A stretch of DNA of 64,000 nt. It comes from Thermoplasmatota archaeon. Lineage in GTDB: Archaea > Thermoplasmatota > E2 > DHVEG-1. Under the pieces are notes generated by a model. That model saw nothing but the letters and a program-made list of their open reading frames with translations. It did no database searches and had not been told where the DNA came from. The stretch covers positions 29,153-93,152 of the forward strand of contig JAFGFQ010000009.1 of the NCBI GenBank assembly GCA_016930995.1. Reading direction: 5' to 3'. The position numbers and the translations under genes are program-made. Below, piece by piece: positions 37,286 through 46,577 of the stretch. How positions within the stretch are numbered: position 1 is the stretch's first letter; every line of letters begins with the position of its first letter.

Positions 37286-38674
37286 GTGACGGAGACTCGA
37301 CAAATCGTTATCATCGGTTGTGGTGCAGGTGGTGGAACCAGTGCACAATTCGCAAGAAAGATAGATAGATCTGCATCCATAACCGTCTTTGAAAAAGGAC
37401 CATATCCACAATATTCGAAATGTGGGTTACCCTATGCACTCGCAGGAACGATTCCTTCGTTCCCTGCTCTCATCGAATTTTCTGAAGAGTGGTTCAAAAA
37501 GGAACATATAGAGCTTCATCTTCAGACATCTGTCGAGGACATCGATATCACACATCAAATCGTGAAAGCAACAAGAGGAACTGAGGTCATCGAAAAAAAA
37601 TTTGATAGTCTCATCCTTGCCACAGGGGCAACCCCGTGGGTCCCACCTATCCAACATATTCAGAAAAACGGTCGGTTGCTTCAAGGCGTTTCTGTGCTTC
37701 GGACAATCGATGATGGAGAGCAGATGCTTCCTCAGATAAAAAAAGGGAGAAAAGCAACCATCATTGGTGCGGGACTCATTGGACTTGAGATGGCAGATAC
37801 ACTATATAAAAAAGGGATGATGGTTACCGTCGTCGAGGCACTTCCAAGCATTCTTGCTAACACGCTTGATGAGGACATGAGCGACCCAGTCCTGCAGACG
37901 TTACAAGAGAAGATAGCCATCTACACCAATCATCTTGCGATACGATCTGAAGAACAGGACGGTGCTGTGACGGCTCTTATTATTCAAGATACCATAACTA
38001 AGGAGGAAAAAAGAATAGAAACCGACCTACTTGTCATCGCGACGGGGACAAAAGCCAACACATCTCTAGCAAAAACCATTGGCTGTACTGTAGGTACAAC
38101 TGGTGGAATCAAAGTAAACGAAAAATCAGAGACATCGATAAAACACGTCTACGCGGCTGGCGATTGTACCGAATATGTTGATTATGTGACGAATGAGCCG
38201 GTGGCAATCGGCCTGGGCAGTATAGTCGTACGACAGGGGATTGCCGCTGGGATGAACGCAGCTGGTGGGGACTATTACCTACCCCCCGGGGCTCTGTTCA
38301 CAAGAACCTCTGAGTTTTTCGACATCGAGATAGCGGCGGTTGGTCCAGTGAAACAGAGTATGAAAAGCATTCCACTCGTAACAGGAAAATATAAAGGATA
38401 CTCCCTTCCGGAATATTTCCCCGGAAAACACCCTATCGTAGTAAAAATCGGTGTTCATGAAGAAACCAAGGCGCTCCTCTCTGCTCAAGCGGTTGGGAGC
38501 AATGCTGCCCAGCGGATCAACACCTTCGCCTGCGCGATTCTGGGAAAGATGAAGGTCGATGATGTCCAAAAACTTGAGACAGCCTATGCTCCGCCGATCG
38601 CTCCGACACTGGATGCCCTGACACTTTCCTGTGATGTGGTCGCTTTAAAGCTTGCAAGAAGAAGGGGCACATGA
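37286..38674 (+). CDS. FAD-dependent NADH oxidase/CoA-disulfide reductase-like protein
   Basis: 462 residues. FAD motif VIIGCGAGGGTSAQFARK at the N-terminus, the redox-active Cys46 in YSKCGLPYALAG (the single-cysteine hallmark of the CoADR/Nox group), NAD motif IIGAGLIGLEMADTLYKKG and the late FAD motif VYAAGDCTEYVDYVT. Reactions in the family include CoA-disulfide reduction, polysulfide reduction and NADH oxidation to peroxide or water; which one cannot be seen. The GTG start at 37286 follows GGATAGGGG. Its stop overlaps the ATG of mre11 by four bases, so it is the first gene of a flavoprotein-mre11-rad50 operon. Confidence 0.88.
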   Translation: MTETRQIVIIGCGAGGGTSAQFARKIDRSASITVFEKGPYPQYSKCGLPYALAGTIPSFPALIEFSEEWFKKEHIELHLQTSVEDIDITHQIVKATRGTEVIEKKFDSLILATGATPWVPPIQHIQKNGRLLQGVSVLRTIDDGEQMLPQIKKGRKATIIGAGLIGLEMADTLYKKGMMVTVVEALPSILANTLDEDMSDPVLQTLQEKIAIYTNHLAIRSEEQDGAVTALIIQDTITKEEKRIETDLLVIATGTKANTSLAKTIGCTVGTTGGIKVNEKSETSIKHVYAAGDCTEYVDYVTNEPVAIGLGSIVVRQGIAAGMNAAGGDYYLPPGALFTRTSEFFDIEIAAVGPVKQSMKSIPLVTGKYKGYSLPEYFPGKHPIVVKIGVHEETKALLSAQAVGSNAAQRINTFACAILGKMKVDDVQKLETAYAPPIAPTLDALTLSCDVVALKLARRRGT

Positions 38675-39807
38675 GGATTTTACATTGTGCTGACACGCAT
38701 CTAGGGTATTCTGCATACAGAAAAATAACAGAGGATGGTGTGAATCAACGCGAAATCGACATCTATGATGCCTTCATTCAATGCATTGATTATGCGGTAA
38801 AAACAAAACCAGATCTTGTGCTACATGCTGGTGATTTGTTTGACTCTGTTCGACCGACGAACCGTGCGATAACCGTAGCGGTTCAACAAATCCTTAGATT
38901 GTCTCAAGAGGGTATCCCGTTCATTGTTATTTCCGGGAATCACGAAACACCAAAGTTAAGGGAGACAGGCAATATTTTCACCATTTTTGAGCATCTTGCA
39001 AACGTGTATCCTGTCCATAACAATAGGCACGAAACTATCTCTTTAAAAATCAAGGGAGAAACAGTTCTTACTCACGCAATCCCCCAATGTCAGAGTCCAA
39101 AGGAATTCGAGTCGAATTTCAAAAAAATAGCAGTAAACAAGAACGTTGACTTCAATATGCTCCTTGCTCATGGCGCTGTCGCAGGGATTAAGGAATTCAA
39201 AATGAACGAGTTTAATGAATTGTTCATTCCTGTAAAGAAGCTGAAAGAGGATTTTGATTACATCGCTCTTGGTCATTATCATCTCTACACAAAGCTACAG
39301 CAGAATGCGTTTTACTCAGGTTCAACAGAGCATTTGAGTTTTACTGAGGCAGAAGCCCAGAAAGGATTTCTTGAAATTGACCTTGGACAAAAAGTGAAGC
39401 ATCGGTTTATCCCAGTAAAAATCAGATCAATGATTGACGTACCATCAGTTGATTGCTCATCGCTTCGCATCGATCAAATCTCTCAAAGGATTAAGGAAAT
39501 CATTTCATCAATCGATCCAAAGGATAAAATCATACGCATCCATCTTGAAAATATTCCTACTACTATCCAGAGGGGCATCGATTATCATCTTTTCAAGGAC
39601 CTTGCAAAAACTGCTGTTCATTTTGAAATACGATCATCAACCCTGAAGACAGATTCGTCATCGCTCCAGGAAAATTATAAAATGAAATCATTGGCAGATG
39701 AATTTGAAAAATTCCTTTCCCTCCAACAAATCCAAGAAAAAAAAGAACTGTTACATCTCGGCCTGCATTATATCCAAAAACATGATGAACAAGAGATACA
39801 ACCATGA
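38671..39807 (+). CDS. mre11: Mre11 double-strand-break repair nuclease
   Basis: 378 residues. Phosphoesterase motifs: Asp8/His10 in HCADTHLG, Asp55 in HAGDLFDSVRPT, Asn90/His91 in VISGNHET, and later LLAHGAV and ALGHYHLY. Mn-dependent 3'-5' exonuclease and endonuclease of the Mre11-Rad50 complex at DNA ends. The C-terminal helices end in a Lys-rich stretch expected to bind the Rad50 coiled-coil base. Its ATG overlaps the flavoprotein stop (ATGA) and its stop overlaps rad50 in the same way, a strict three-gene coupling. NurA and HerA, the usual archaeal partners, are not nearby. Confidence 0.95.
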   Translation: MRILHCADTHLGYSAYRKITEDGVNQREIDIYDAFIQCIDYAVKTKPDLVLHAGDLFDSVRPTNRAITVAVQQILRLSQEGIPFIVISGNHETPKLRETGNIFTIFEHLANVYPVHNNRHETISLKIKGETVLTHAIPQCQSPKEFESNFKKIAVNKNVDFNMLLAHGAVAGIKEFKMNEFNELFIPVKKLKEDFDYIALGHYHLYTKLQQNAFYSGSTEHLSFTEAEAQKGFLEIDLGQKVKHRFIPVKIRSMIDVPSVDCSSLRIDQISQRIKEIISSIDPKDKIIRIHLENIPTTIQRGIDYHLFKDLAKTAVHFEIRSSTLKTDSSSLQENYKMKSLADEFEKFLSLQQIQEKKELLHLGLHYIQKHDEQEIQP

Positions 39808-41909
39808 TCCTAAAATCAATCCATCTGAAAAATTTTCGGAAGTTTCAGGACAGTTACATCGAGTTCCCTGACGGGGTCACCGGTGTTGTTGGATTAAACG
39901 GTGTGGGAAAATCAACTCTGTTCGAGGCAATAGCATGGGTGCTCTACGGACCTGTTGCAGCACGAACCTCAACAGATCAAATCAAACGAGAAGGAGCCGC
40001 GGTATCGGACCCCTGTCGGATTGAGCTGGACTTCGTTTTCGACGATGACGCATATCATATCCTGCGGGAGATGAGCGGCAAAAACCTACTAGCATCTGGG
40101 AGTGCGACGGTCAATGGAAAACTTGTTGCCAGCGGCGCTGAGGTTCTCAGTAAATTCATCCAGAGAAGACTGGGGATGGACTGGAAATCATTCTACACGT
40201 CCATTTTTGCCAAACAAAAGGAATTAAACACGTTATCCTCAATGAACCCAAGTGAACGAAGGCAACTTATCCTCCGAATGCTTGGTATCGATGTTATCGA
40301 TGAGATCATCAGCGAAATCCGATCAGATATTAAAGAGAAGAAGACCGTTATTGAGAAGCTCTCCGATGGTCTTACCGATGAAAAAGGACAGGACAAAATA
40401 ACTGTCTATAAACAAGGGCTTGAAAATCAACAAAAAAAACAAGAGATGCTTGTGCAACGTCTCCATGAGCAAAAAGAACAAGTGCAGAAAATAGAAGGCG
40501 ATTTGAAGAAAATAAAAAAAGACAGCGAAGGAAAAAAACGGACCTATGAGGAATTGTATGTAACCGCCGAACAACTTGAAGCAAAGAAAAGTAAATTTGA
40601 AAAAAAACAACGTTTGGAACATGATATCACAACATTGAAAAAATCACTCCTGGAGCGACAACAACTTTTTGAAAAGCAACAAGAAAAGCTCCTTATATTT
40701 AAGACACTTGGAAAAGATCTTGAGGCGGTCGAACGACAACAAGAAAAAAATACCGCGCTTCTTCAATCCGTGGTGAAAAGCCAGGAACATACCAGAACAC
40801 TGCTGCATCGACTCAAAAATGACATCAAGGAGATAACCACGAAAAAACACCATATCGAGACAATGGGTTCACAGGCGAAATGCCCAACCTGCGAACGTAT
40901 CCTTGGAAATCAATACCAGATACTTCTTACTGCATACACAGGAGAGCTTAATAAAAAGAAGCGAGAAGAACAGCAATTATACGAAGAAGAAAAAAAAATT
41001 CAGATAGAGTATGAAAGGCTTTCCAAAGAAAGACAGGCGTTACAGAAAAAAGGCAATTACCTTCACAGTCAAGTCGTTGAACGGGAAAAAATCCAAAGTC
41101 TTCTGCACCATAGCACCCAGGAGATTCAGAGAGAAAAACAAGAGTTGGACCAGAAAAATAACGAGGTAAAAACAATCGGTGAGATCAAATTTGATGAAAA
41201 ACAGTACCAGCAAATCCGAATCCAGATGAATGCTGCCTATAAAATCTACCAAGAGACACTTACAAAACTTGATGAGATCAAAGAAAAGCATCAACAGGTT
41301 ACCTTAGGTCTAAAGGAATTTGAAGGAGAAAAGAAACTTCTTGTTCAACAGATGAAGACCATTGAAAAGAACATAGAAGATCAATATGTACTTCGGAAAA
41401 AACTCGAAGGCGAACGACGCGATGTACAGCGTCTTGGGATGCTCTCAGAGGTAATGGATTCATACCGGACCTATCTTATTTCACAGATCAGACCAACTCT
41501 TTCCTCGCATGCATCAGAGCTTTTTAATGAGTTAACAGAAGGGAAATATTCAGAAATTGAGCTGGATGAGGACTACAATCTGTTGGTGTACGACCACGGG
41601 GTTCCCTACACTATAGAACGGTTTTCAGGAGGCGAAGAAGACCTTGCCAATCTCTGTATTAGACTGGCAATCTCAGGGGTTATCACCGAGCGTGCGGGTA
41701 GTGTTTTCCAGTTCATTATCCTTGATGAAATCTTTGGATCCCAGGATCATATGCGGAAACAAAATATCATCAAAGCGTTAAGCAAGTATTCATCGAAATT
41801 TAGACAGATATTCCTCATTACCCATGTCGATGATATTAAACATTTCACAGAAAATATTGTAACAATAGAAGAAGATGACAATGGCATTAGTACGATAAAA
41901 GTAGGGTAA
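39804..41909 (+). CDS. rad50: Rad50 SMC-like ATPase (short form)
   Basis: 701 residues, against about 880 in Pyrococcus. Walker A GLNGVGKST (residues 30-38), coiled coil to about 355, zinc hook CPTC (Cys360, Cys363 within AKCPTCERIL), return coil, ABC signature FSGGEED (Ser608) and Walker B FIILDEIFGS. All catalytic parts are intact, and the short length comes from coils of about 170 residues on each side. It tethers DNA ends and regulates Mre11 with ATP. The ATGA overlap with mre11 shows translational coupling. Confidence 0.95.
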   Translation: MILKSIHLKNFRKFQDSYIEFPDGVTGVVGLNGVGKSTLFEAIAWVLYGPVAARTSTDQIKREGAAVSDPCRIELDFVFDDDAYHILREMSGKNLLASGSATVNGKLVASGAEVLSKFIQRRLGMDWKSFYTSIFAKQKELNTLSSMNPSERRQLILRMLGIDVIDEIISEIRSDIKEKKTVIEKLSDGLTDEKGQDKITVYKQGLENQQKKQEMLVQRLHEQKEQVQKIEGDLKKIKKDSEGKKRTYEELYVTAEQLEAKKSKFEKKQRLEHDITTLKKSLLERQQLFEKQQEKLLIFKTLGKDLEAVERQQEKNTALLQSVVKSQEHTRTLLHRLKNDIKEITTKKHHIETMGSQAKCPTCERILGNQYQILLTAYTGELNKKKREEQQLYEEEKKIQIEYERLSKERQALQKKGNYLHSQVVEREKIQSLLHHSTQEIQREKQELDQKNNEVKTIGEIKFDEKQYQQIRIQMNAAYKIYQETLTKLDEIKEKHQQVTLGLKEFEGEKKLLVQQMKTIEKNIEDQYVLRKKLEGERRDVQRLGMLSEVMDSYRTYLISQIRPTLSSHASELFNELTEGKYSEIELDEDYNLLVYDHGVPYTIERFSGGEEDLANLCIRLAISGVITERAGSVFQFIILDEIFGSQDHMRKQNIIKALSKYSSKFRQIFLITHVDDIKHFTENIVTIEEDDNGISTIKVG

Positions 41910-41926
41910 AAAAAAGAAAAGAAAAA
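41908..41926 (-). terminator. T-rich terminator of the coiled-coil gene
   Basis: On the minus strand this reads five T, then CTTTTC, then eight T immediately after the coiled-coil gene stop. A shorter T run on the plus strand (about 41931-41940) may end rad50. The two genes converge here. Confidence 0.45.
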
Positions 41927-41933
41927 TATGTTT

Positions 41934-42890
41934 TTATTTTCTGAATCGAAGTTTTCGTTTTGGCCTTTCAACAAATTCCGGTCGCTCTTCAACAGATGAT
42001 GGTCCTTCGATGTCCTCATCGGTAGTATGCGAGGTAGGTACATTGTTCGCTTGTTGTTTCAAATGTTCCACGGAGGAAAATAATTTTGTGAAGAGGTCTT
42101 CATTAGACTCAAACCAGCTCTGCCATCCTCGAAGTTCGTCTTTTATCTGTTTGTTCTCTGTCTCTGTTTCCTCATAGAGGCGGAAAAGCTTCGTAAGTCG
42201 TTCTTTTTCTTTCTCATACTCAACTGAGACTTCCTCAAACTTCGTTTTGAACTCTGCGAACTGTTGGAACCCACGGAATTCCTCAACTTGTTTTTCTAAA
42301 CCTCTGATGATATCATCCTTGGTCATGAGTTCTCCGCGCATCCGGTCCATGCTTGTCTCCATTTGTGTTCTGATAGCGTCAAATCTCATCACCTGCTGTT
42401 TTAAATCATCTAATTGGCGCATAGTTTGTTCTCGTTCATCGAGTTTCTGTGTGAGTGTCTGAACCCGGGCTGTTGCATCTCTCTCAAATTGAACGCGCAT
42501 CTGCTCGGTATCACGTAATCGTTCTTCAAGTTCTACGACGCGTTTTTCTTGGGCTGAGAGGGTTTCTTCTTGGTTTTTGTAGGCATCCCAGAGTTTTATC
42601 AATCGTTCTTTTTCTTTCTCAAGTTCTACACTGTAGCGTCGAGCTCCTTCCACAGCTTCTTCTCGTCGTCGTTCTGCCTCGGAGAGCCGATCCTCAAAGG
42701 AACGCATCATGGTATCCATTTTGTTTAATCCTTCGAGATTCAGCATACTTTGAATTTTCGCGAGGTCTTCCATGCCTTTAGAAAACGAACTTTTAATAGA
42801 AGATAATTCAGTTGATGCTTCCTGTAATTGTTCTATAAATGAGTCTTTTACTCCTTTCACGTTCATACCACCTACTTTTTCTTCAGTCAT
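41934..42890 (-). CDS. Coiled-coil protein of unknown function, divergent from arvABC
   Basis: 318 residues, almost entirely coiled coil (long runs of E, K, R, L; e.g. RLSEAERRREEAVEGARRY, EERLRDTEQMRVQFERDA). Two internally similar stretches, YSVELEKEKERLIKLWDAY (about 90) and VSVEYEKEKERLTKLFRLY (about 225), suggest an internal duplication. The N-terminal part before residue 65 and the C-terminal tail (ERPKRKLRFRK) are not coiled; the tail is basic and could bind membranes or nucleic acid. No family recognised. It is transcribed divergently from the ArvABC trio with 173 bases between, so a related role is possible but not shown. Confidence 0.7.
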   Translation of the reverse strand: MTEEKVGGMNVKGVKDSFIEQLQEASTELSSIKSSFSKGMEDLAKIQSMLNLEGLNKMDTMMRSFEDRLSEAERRREEAVEGARRYSVELEKEKERLIKLWDAYKNQEETLSAQEKRVVELEERLRDTEQMRVQFERDATARVQTLTQKLDEREQTMRQLDDLKQQVMRFDAIRTQMETSMDRMRGELMTKDDIIRGLEKQVEEFRGFQQFAEFKTKFEEVSVEYEKEKERLTKLFRLYEETETENKQIKDELRGWQSWFESNEDLFTKLFSSVEHLKQQANNVPTSHTTDEDIEGPSSVEERPEFVERPKRKLRFRK

Positions 42891-43063
42891 AAATCATGCC
42901 GTCCCATTTAATTAATTCTCTACTATGCGAATAATGTTGATGCTATTTAAGGGTTATTATTTTCTTGTACTTACTAGAACATCATCACGAGCCGCTAAAC
43001 TAATAAACTATTATTTGTATACTATTCCCTACGTTTAAATAAAAAACTTGGAGATAGAAAGGG

Positions 43064-43729
43064 ATGGGACTACTCGAGAGATTTAGAGAAAGTAGATTTT
43101 CAATAATGATCAATAAAATCTTTGGGAAAAATCACGCTAAAATTGGGATCTATGGTCCACCAAATGTCGGAAAAACAACCCTTGCGAATCGTATTTTACG
43201 GGATTGGACCGGGGACATCATGGGAAGTGTTTCTGAGGTCCCTCATGAAACACGACGAGCGAAATGGAAGAACAATATTAGAATTGATAACGGGGGATCA
43301 TCACTGACGATGGACCTTGTTGACACACCAGGGATTGCTACCAAAATCGATTATAAGGAATTTATGAGCATGTATGGGATGACTAAGGATGATTCCCGCA
43401 TGCGGGCTAAAGAAGCGACCGAGGGGGTCATCGAAGCGATACGATGGCTTGAGGATATCGACGGCGTGGTTCTTGTCATGGATGCGACACAGGATCCGTT
43501 CACCCAGGTCAATGTAACGATTATTGGGAATCTTGAAGCACGGAACCTCCCAATCCTTATCGCGGCCAATAAAATTGATGCAGAGAACGCAAGTCCTGCG
43601 ACGCTGAAATCCGCGTTTCCGCAACACCCTGTTATTCCGATTAGTGCCCTTACCGGTTATAATACAGAGAATCTCTATACGATGATGGTCAAAGAGTTTG
43701 GTAAGAAACGACATAAAAAGAGGAGGTAA
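43064..43729 (+). CDS. arvA: Era-like small GTPase ArvA/OapA
   Basis: 221 residues. G1 GPPNVGKTTL (residues 31-40), G3 MDLVDTPGIATKID and G4 IAANKIDAEN are clear; the final basic GKKRHKKRR is typical. The set GTPase-DUF2073-zinc ribbon is the conserved euryarchaeal trio called OapABC or ArvABC. In Haloferax the GTPase is reported to drive extracellular vesicle formation, so a membrane-remodelling role is the best guess. The order and spacing here (5 bases to the next gene, then overlapping stop/start) match that operon. Confidence 0.88.
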   Translation: MGLLERFRESRFSIMINKIFGKNHAKIGIYGPPNVGKTTLANRILRDWTGDIMGSVSEVPHETRRAKWKNNIRIDNGGSSLTMDLVDTPGIATKIDYKEFMSMYGMTKDDSRMRAKEATEGVIEAIRWLEDIDGVVLVMDATQDPFTQVNVTIIGNLEARNLPILIAANKIDAENASPATLKSAFPQHPVIPISALTGYNTENLYTMMVKEFGKKRHKKRR

Positions 43730-43734
43730 GAAGA

Positions 43735-44112
43735 ATGGTAAAAAAGGAAGGAGGGATTTCTTTTCATCTCATTTCACGTCAAAAATTAGAGCATTTATCT
43801 TCAACAGAGAAACTGCAATATATCCTAAATGAAGTAAAAGAAGGACGAATCCTTGTCTTAGAACATGGTCTTACCCCCTCTGAGCAAGCCAAATTAATTG
43901 AGCATACGATGAAAGAAATCAACCATGATACGTTCATTGGCATCGAGATTGGAGGATACGAGACTGAAAAAATCGGTTTTTTTCAGCGGGTGTTTGGGGT
44001 GACAAAAAAACCACGTATGACGGTGATTGGACCTGCGCACCTCCTTAAGATGGTCCATAAAGATAATGATATGATACAAACAACGATTATTCCTGGGAAG
44101 GGAGCAAGTTAA
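43735..44112 (+). CDS. arvB: DUF2073 protein ArvB/OapB
   Basis: 125 residues. The family pattern is visible in GISFHLISRQKLEHLSSTEK, EGRILVLEHGLTPSEQAKLI and TFIGIEIGGYETE; the FFQRVFGVTKKPRMTVIGPA segment follows. No enzyme motif. It lies between the GTPase and the zinc-ribbon protein and probably forms a complex with them. A strong AGGAGGT ribosome-binding site sits just before the ATG, within the end of arvA. The stop and the next start share TAATG. Confidence 0.87.
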   Translation: MVKKEGGISFHLISRQKLEHLSSTEKLQYILNEVKEGRILVLEHGLTPSEQAKLIEHTMKEINHDTFIGIEIGGYETEKIGFFQRVFGVTKKPRMTVIGPAHLLKMVHKDNDMIQTTIIPGKGAS

Positions 44113-44645
44113 TGCCCCATCAATGTCTGAAATGCGGTCATGTTTTCGAAGAGGGATCCTCGCAGCTGTTGAAGGGATGTCCCGGGTGCGGGGGGAATCG
44201 GTTTTTTTTCACAAAACAACCGTTAAACGAAGCACAACGGGATGCGATGAGCAAAGAAATCGGTCAGGATCTCACAACAAGAATTATGGAGCTTGCGGTC
44301 GAAAAAAACAAGGAGACTCTCCAAGGCACATCCGCTTGGATATCGCTGAAGCCAAAGGACCTTCGAAGGATGATAGAAGACCATATCGATCAGAGTAAAC
44401 CAGAAAAGGAAACAAAGCTTGGGGAGCCAATCAGCGATGATCGACGTAAGGAAATCATTGACAAGATCAAATCTGAGGTGGACCATTCAGATTCACCGGA
44501 GACCATAGGGGTGGAGCAACCAGGGAAATACCATATCGACCTGAAGGGGCTTTTGGAGAAGGAGCCGATTGTAATCCAAAAAGACGGGACCTATACAATT
44601 CATCTCCCCTCTCTGTTTAAAATGCGTGAAGAGAAGAAAAAATAG
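44112..44645 (+). CDS. arvC: Zinc-ribbon protein ArvC/OapC
   Basis: 177 residues. An N-terminal zinc ribbon: CLKCGHVFEEGS ... LLKGCPGCGGNRFFF gives four Cys (CxxC ... CxxC). After a helical charged linker, the C-terminus has GVEQPGKYHIDLKGLLEK and IVIQKDGTYTIHLPSLFK, the conserved end of this family. It completes the ArvABC trio. The TAATG overlap with DUF2073 indicates coupling. Confidence 0.88.
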   Translation: MPHQCLKCGHVFEEGSSQLLKGCPGCGGNRFFFTKQPLNEAQRDAMSKEIGQDLTTRIMELAVEKNKETLQGTSAWISLKPKDLRRMIEDHIDQSKPEKETKLGEPISDDRRKEIIDKIKSEVDHSDSPETIGVEQPGKYHIDLKGLLEKEPIVIQKDGTYTIHLPSLFKMREEKKK

Positions 44646-44717
44646 GGAAAGAGAGTCTTTGATACTTCTTTCCATTACCTTTTTATTGAAGTCAAAGATA
44701 CAGCTTTGGTTGATTCT

Positions 44718-46013
44718 ATGAAATGGTACGATGAGGTTGAATATATCAGGAAACAGGCGATGAAAAATAACGAGTTTTTTGCCAATTCCCTCCCTATGAT
44801 CGCGAGCGAAAATGTCCTCTCACCCCTCTGCCGGGAAATGCTTATTACAGATTTCCATGGGCGATACGCAGAAGGGACTCCGGGGAATAGGTATTATGAG
44901 GGATGTAAATTTTTTGATCTTGTTGAAGAAAAGACGATGGAGCTAGCTAAAAAACTCTTTTCGTGTGGATATGCGGATGTCCGGCCAACGTCAGGGACCG
45001 TTGCGAACATGGCGGTGTTAAAGGCGTTGATTAAACCAGGGGAGACCGCCACGGTTCTTGACACGGCGAATGGTGCTCATATCTCGTTTGGGAAATATGG
45101 TGCTGCTGGCGTACGGGGGATTAATCTGGTGTCCTTCCCGTTTAGCAATGAAGAGATGATTATTGATGTCGATGGTGCAGTCAAGCTGATACGACAAGTA
45201 AGACCTAAGCTTGCGTTATGCGGTCAATCGGTGTTTTTGTTCCCAACACCACTAAAACACATCGCAGAGGCAGCCCATGAGGTCGGTGCATATGTGGTGT
45301 ATGATGCAGCCCATGTGCTTGGGTTGATTGCGGGGAAGCGGTTTCAGGACCCGCTCCGAGAGGGTGCTGATGTGATGAACGGAAGCACGCATAAAACCCT
45401 CCCCGGTCCACAGGGGGGAATGATTCTGTCAAATAACCAGGCTCGTACCGATGAGGAGAAAGCATTTTTTAGGAAACTGGGTTTCGGGGTGTTTCCCGGG
45501 GTGACTTCCTCGTATCATTTGCATCATGTTGCTGCGAAGGGAATTGCATTTGCTGAGCATCTTGAGTTTGGTGAAGCGTATGCGGATCAAACCATTAAGA
45601 ATGCAAAACAACTTGCGCAGTCTTTGTACGAGCAGGGATTCAAAGTATTTGGTGAAAAACTAGGTTTTACAAAGTCCCATCAGGTCCTTGTTGAAATCGG
45701 TCCTGGGAAAGGAAAAGAAGCATCGAAGATCCTTGAGGACGCAGGGATTGTCACAAATATGAATATGATCCCTGGTGATGCTGATCCTCTGAACCCCTCC
45801 GGGTTGCGTCTTGGGACTCCTGAACTTACGAGAATCGGGATGAAAGAAAAGGAGATGCAGGAGATAGCAGTGTTCTACGCCCGGGCGCTTTTAAGAAAAG
45901 ATAATCCAAAGAAGATCCGAGATGATGTCAAAGATTTCCGTAAAGATTTCCAGGAGCTCTGCTTTTGTTTTAAAGAAGGATTCCGAGGCTATGACTACCC
46001 TAAGCTGATGTGA
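44718..46013 (+). CDS. glyA: Serine hydroxymethyltransferase
   Basis: 431 residues from ATG 44718 (TTG 44706 would add VDS). PLP enzyme interconverting serine and glycine with a folate or tetrahydromethanopterin carrier. Seen: NSLPMIASENVLSPLCREML, FHGRYAEGTPGNRYYEGC, RPTSGTVANMAVL, VVYDAAHVLGLIAGK and the PLP-lysine site GSTHKTLPGPQGG. Archaeal in length and in that block. It leads an operon (1 base to the next gene, 2 bases to the third) with the AK6-like kinase and the CDP-alcohol transferase. A TTTTTATT stretch about 25-30 bases upstream suggests a leaderless or near-leaderless start. Confidence 0.94.
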   Translation: MKWYDEVEYIRKQAMKNNEFFANSLPMIASENVLSPLCREMLITDFHGRYAEGTPGNRYYEGCKFFDLVEEKTMELAKKLFSCGYADVRPTSGTVANMAVLKALIKPGETATVLDTANGAHISFGKYGAAGVRGINLVSFPFSNEEMIIDVDGAVKLIRQVRPKLALCGQSVFLFPTPLKHIAEAAHEVGAYVVYDAAHVLGLIAGKRFQDPLREGADVMNGSTHKTLPGPQGGMILSNNQARTDEEKAFFRKLGFGVFPGVTSSYHLHHVAAKGIAFAEHLEFGEAYADQTIKNAKQLAQSLYEQGFKVFGEKLGFTKSHQVLVEIGPGKGKEASKILEDAGIVTNMNMIPGDADPLNPSGLRLGTPELTRIGMKEKEMQEIAVFYARALLRKDNPKKIRDDVKDFRKDFQELCFCFKEGFRGYDYPKLM

Positions 46014-46014
46014 T

Positions 46015-46575
46015 ATGTGGGTAGCACTGACCGGCACCCCGGGAACAGGAAAAACCGCAGTAGCAGCAGTCCTTAAAAAACAGGGGTATACTCTTGTTCG
46101 ATTACACAGGCTTGCAAAAGAAACCAGTTGCATCAGTGGAGTTGATAAAAAACGCAAGTCGCAGCTCATTGATGTACGTAAGTTAAATAGGTGGATTGAA
46201 AAAAATTTTCCGACTGAGTCTCTTATGTTTTTTGAAGGGCATATCAGTCATCTTCTCCAAGCAATGGACAAGGTGATTGTGTTGCGCTGTCATCCGAAAA
46301 ACCTGGAAAAACGGCTTATGAAGAAAAGATGGAGTAGAAAAAAGATAAAGGAAAACGTCGATGCAGAGGCGTTGGATATTATCCTGTGCGAGACGGTAGA
46401 ATGTCATTCAGCGCAGGATGTCTTTGAGATTGACACAACTAATAAAACTGTTGATGAGGTCGCTGGTGCAGTTCGAGATATTGTCAATCATAAATTTCGA
46501 CCGGCAAAAGCATATAGTATCGGGCAGATTGATTGGGCAGAAGAAGTCCTTACAGTTGATACTTCAAAGGAATAG
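46015..46575 (+). CDS. AK6/Fap7-type adenylate kinase (nucleotide kinase)
   Basis: 186 residues. P-loop GTPGTGKTAVAAVL at the start; ESLMFFEGHISHLL and VIVLRCHPKNLEKRL(MKKRWS) follow in the position of the substrate and lid regions. The archaeal AK6/Fap7 family is linked to small ribosomal subunit maturation through Rps14/uS11, besides adenylate kinase activity. The 1-base gap to glyA and 2 bases to the next gene place it in one operon. Confidence 0.85.
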   Translation: MWVALTGTPGTGKTAVAAVLKKQGYTLVRLHRLAKETSCISGVDKKRKSQLIDVRKLNRWIEKNFPTESLMFFEGHISHLLQAMDKVIVLRCHPKNLEKRLMKKRWSRKKIKENVDAEALDIILCETVECHSAQDVFEIDTTNKTVDEVAGAVRDIVNHKFRPAKAYSIGQIDWAEEVLTVDTSKE

Positions 46576-46577
46576 AT

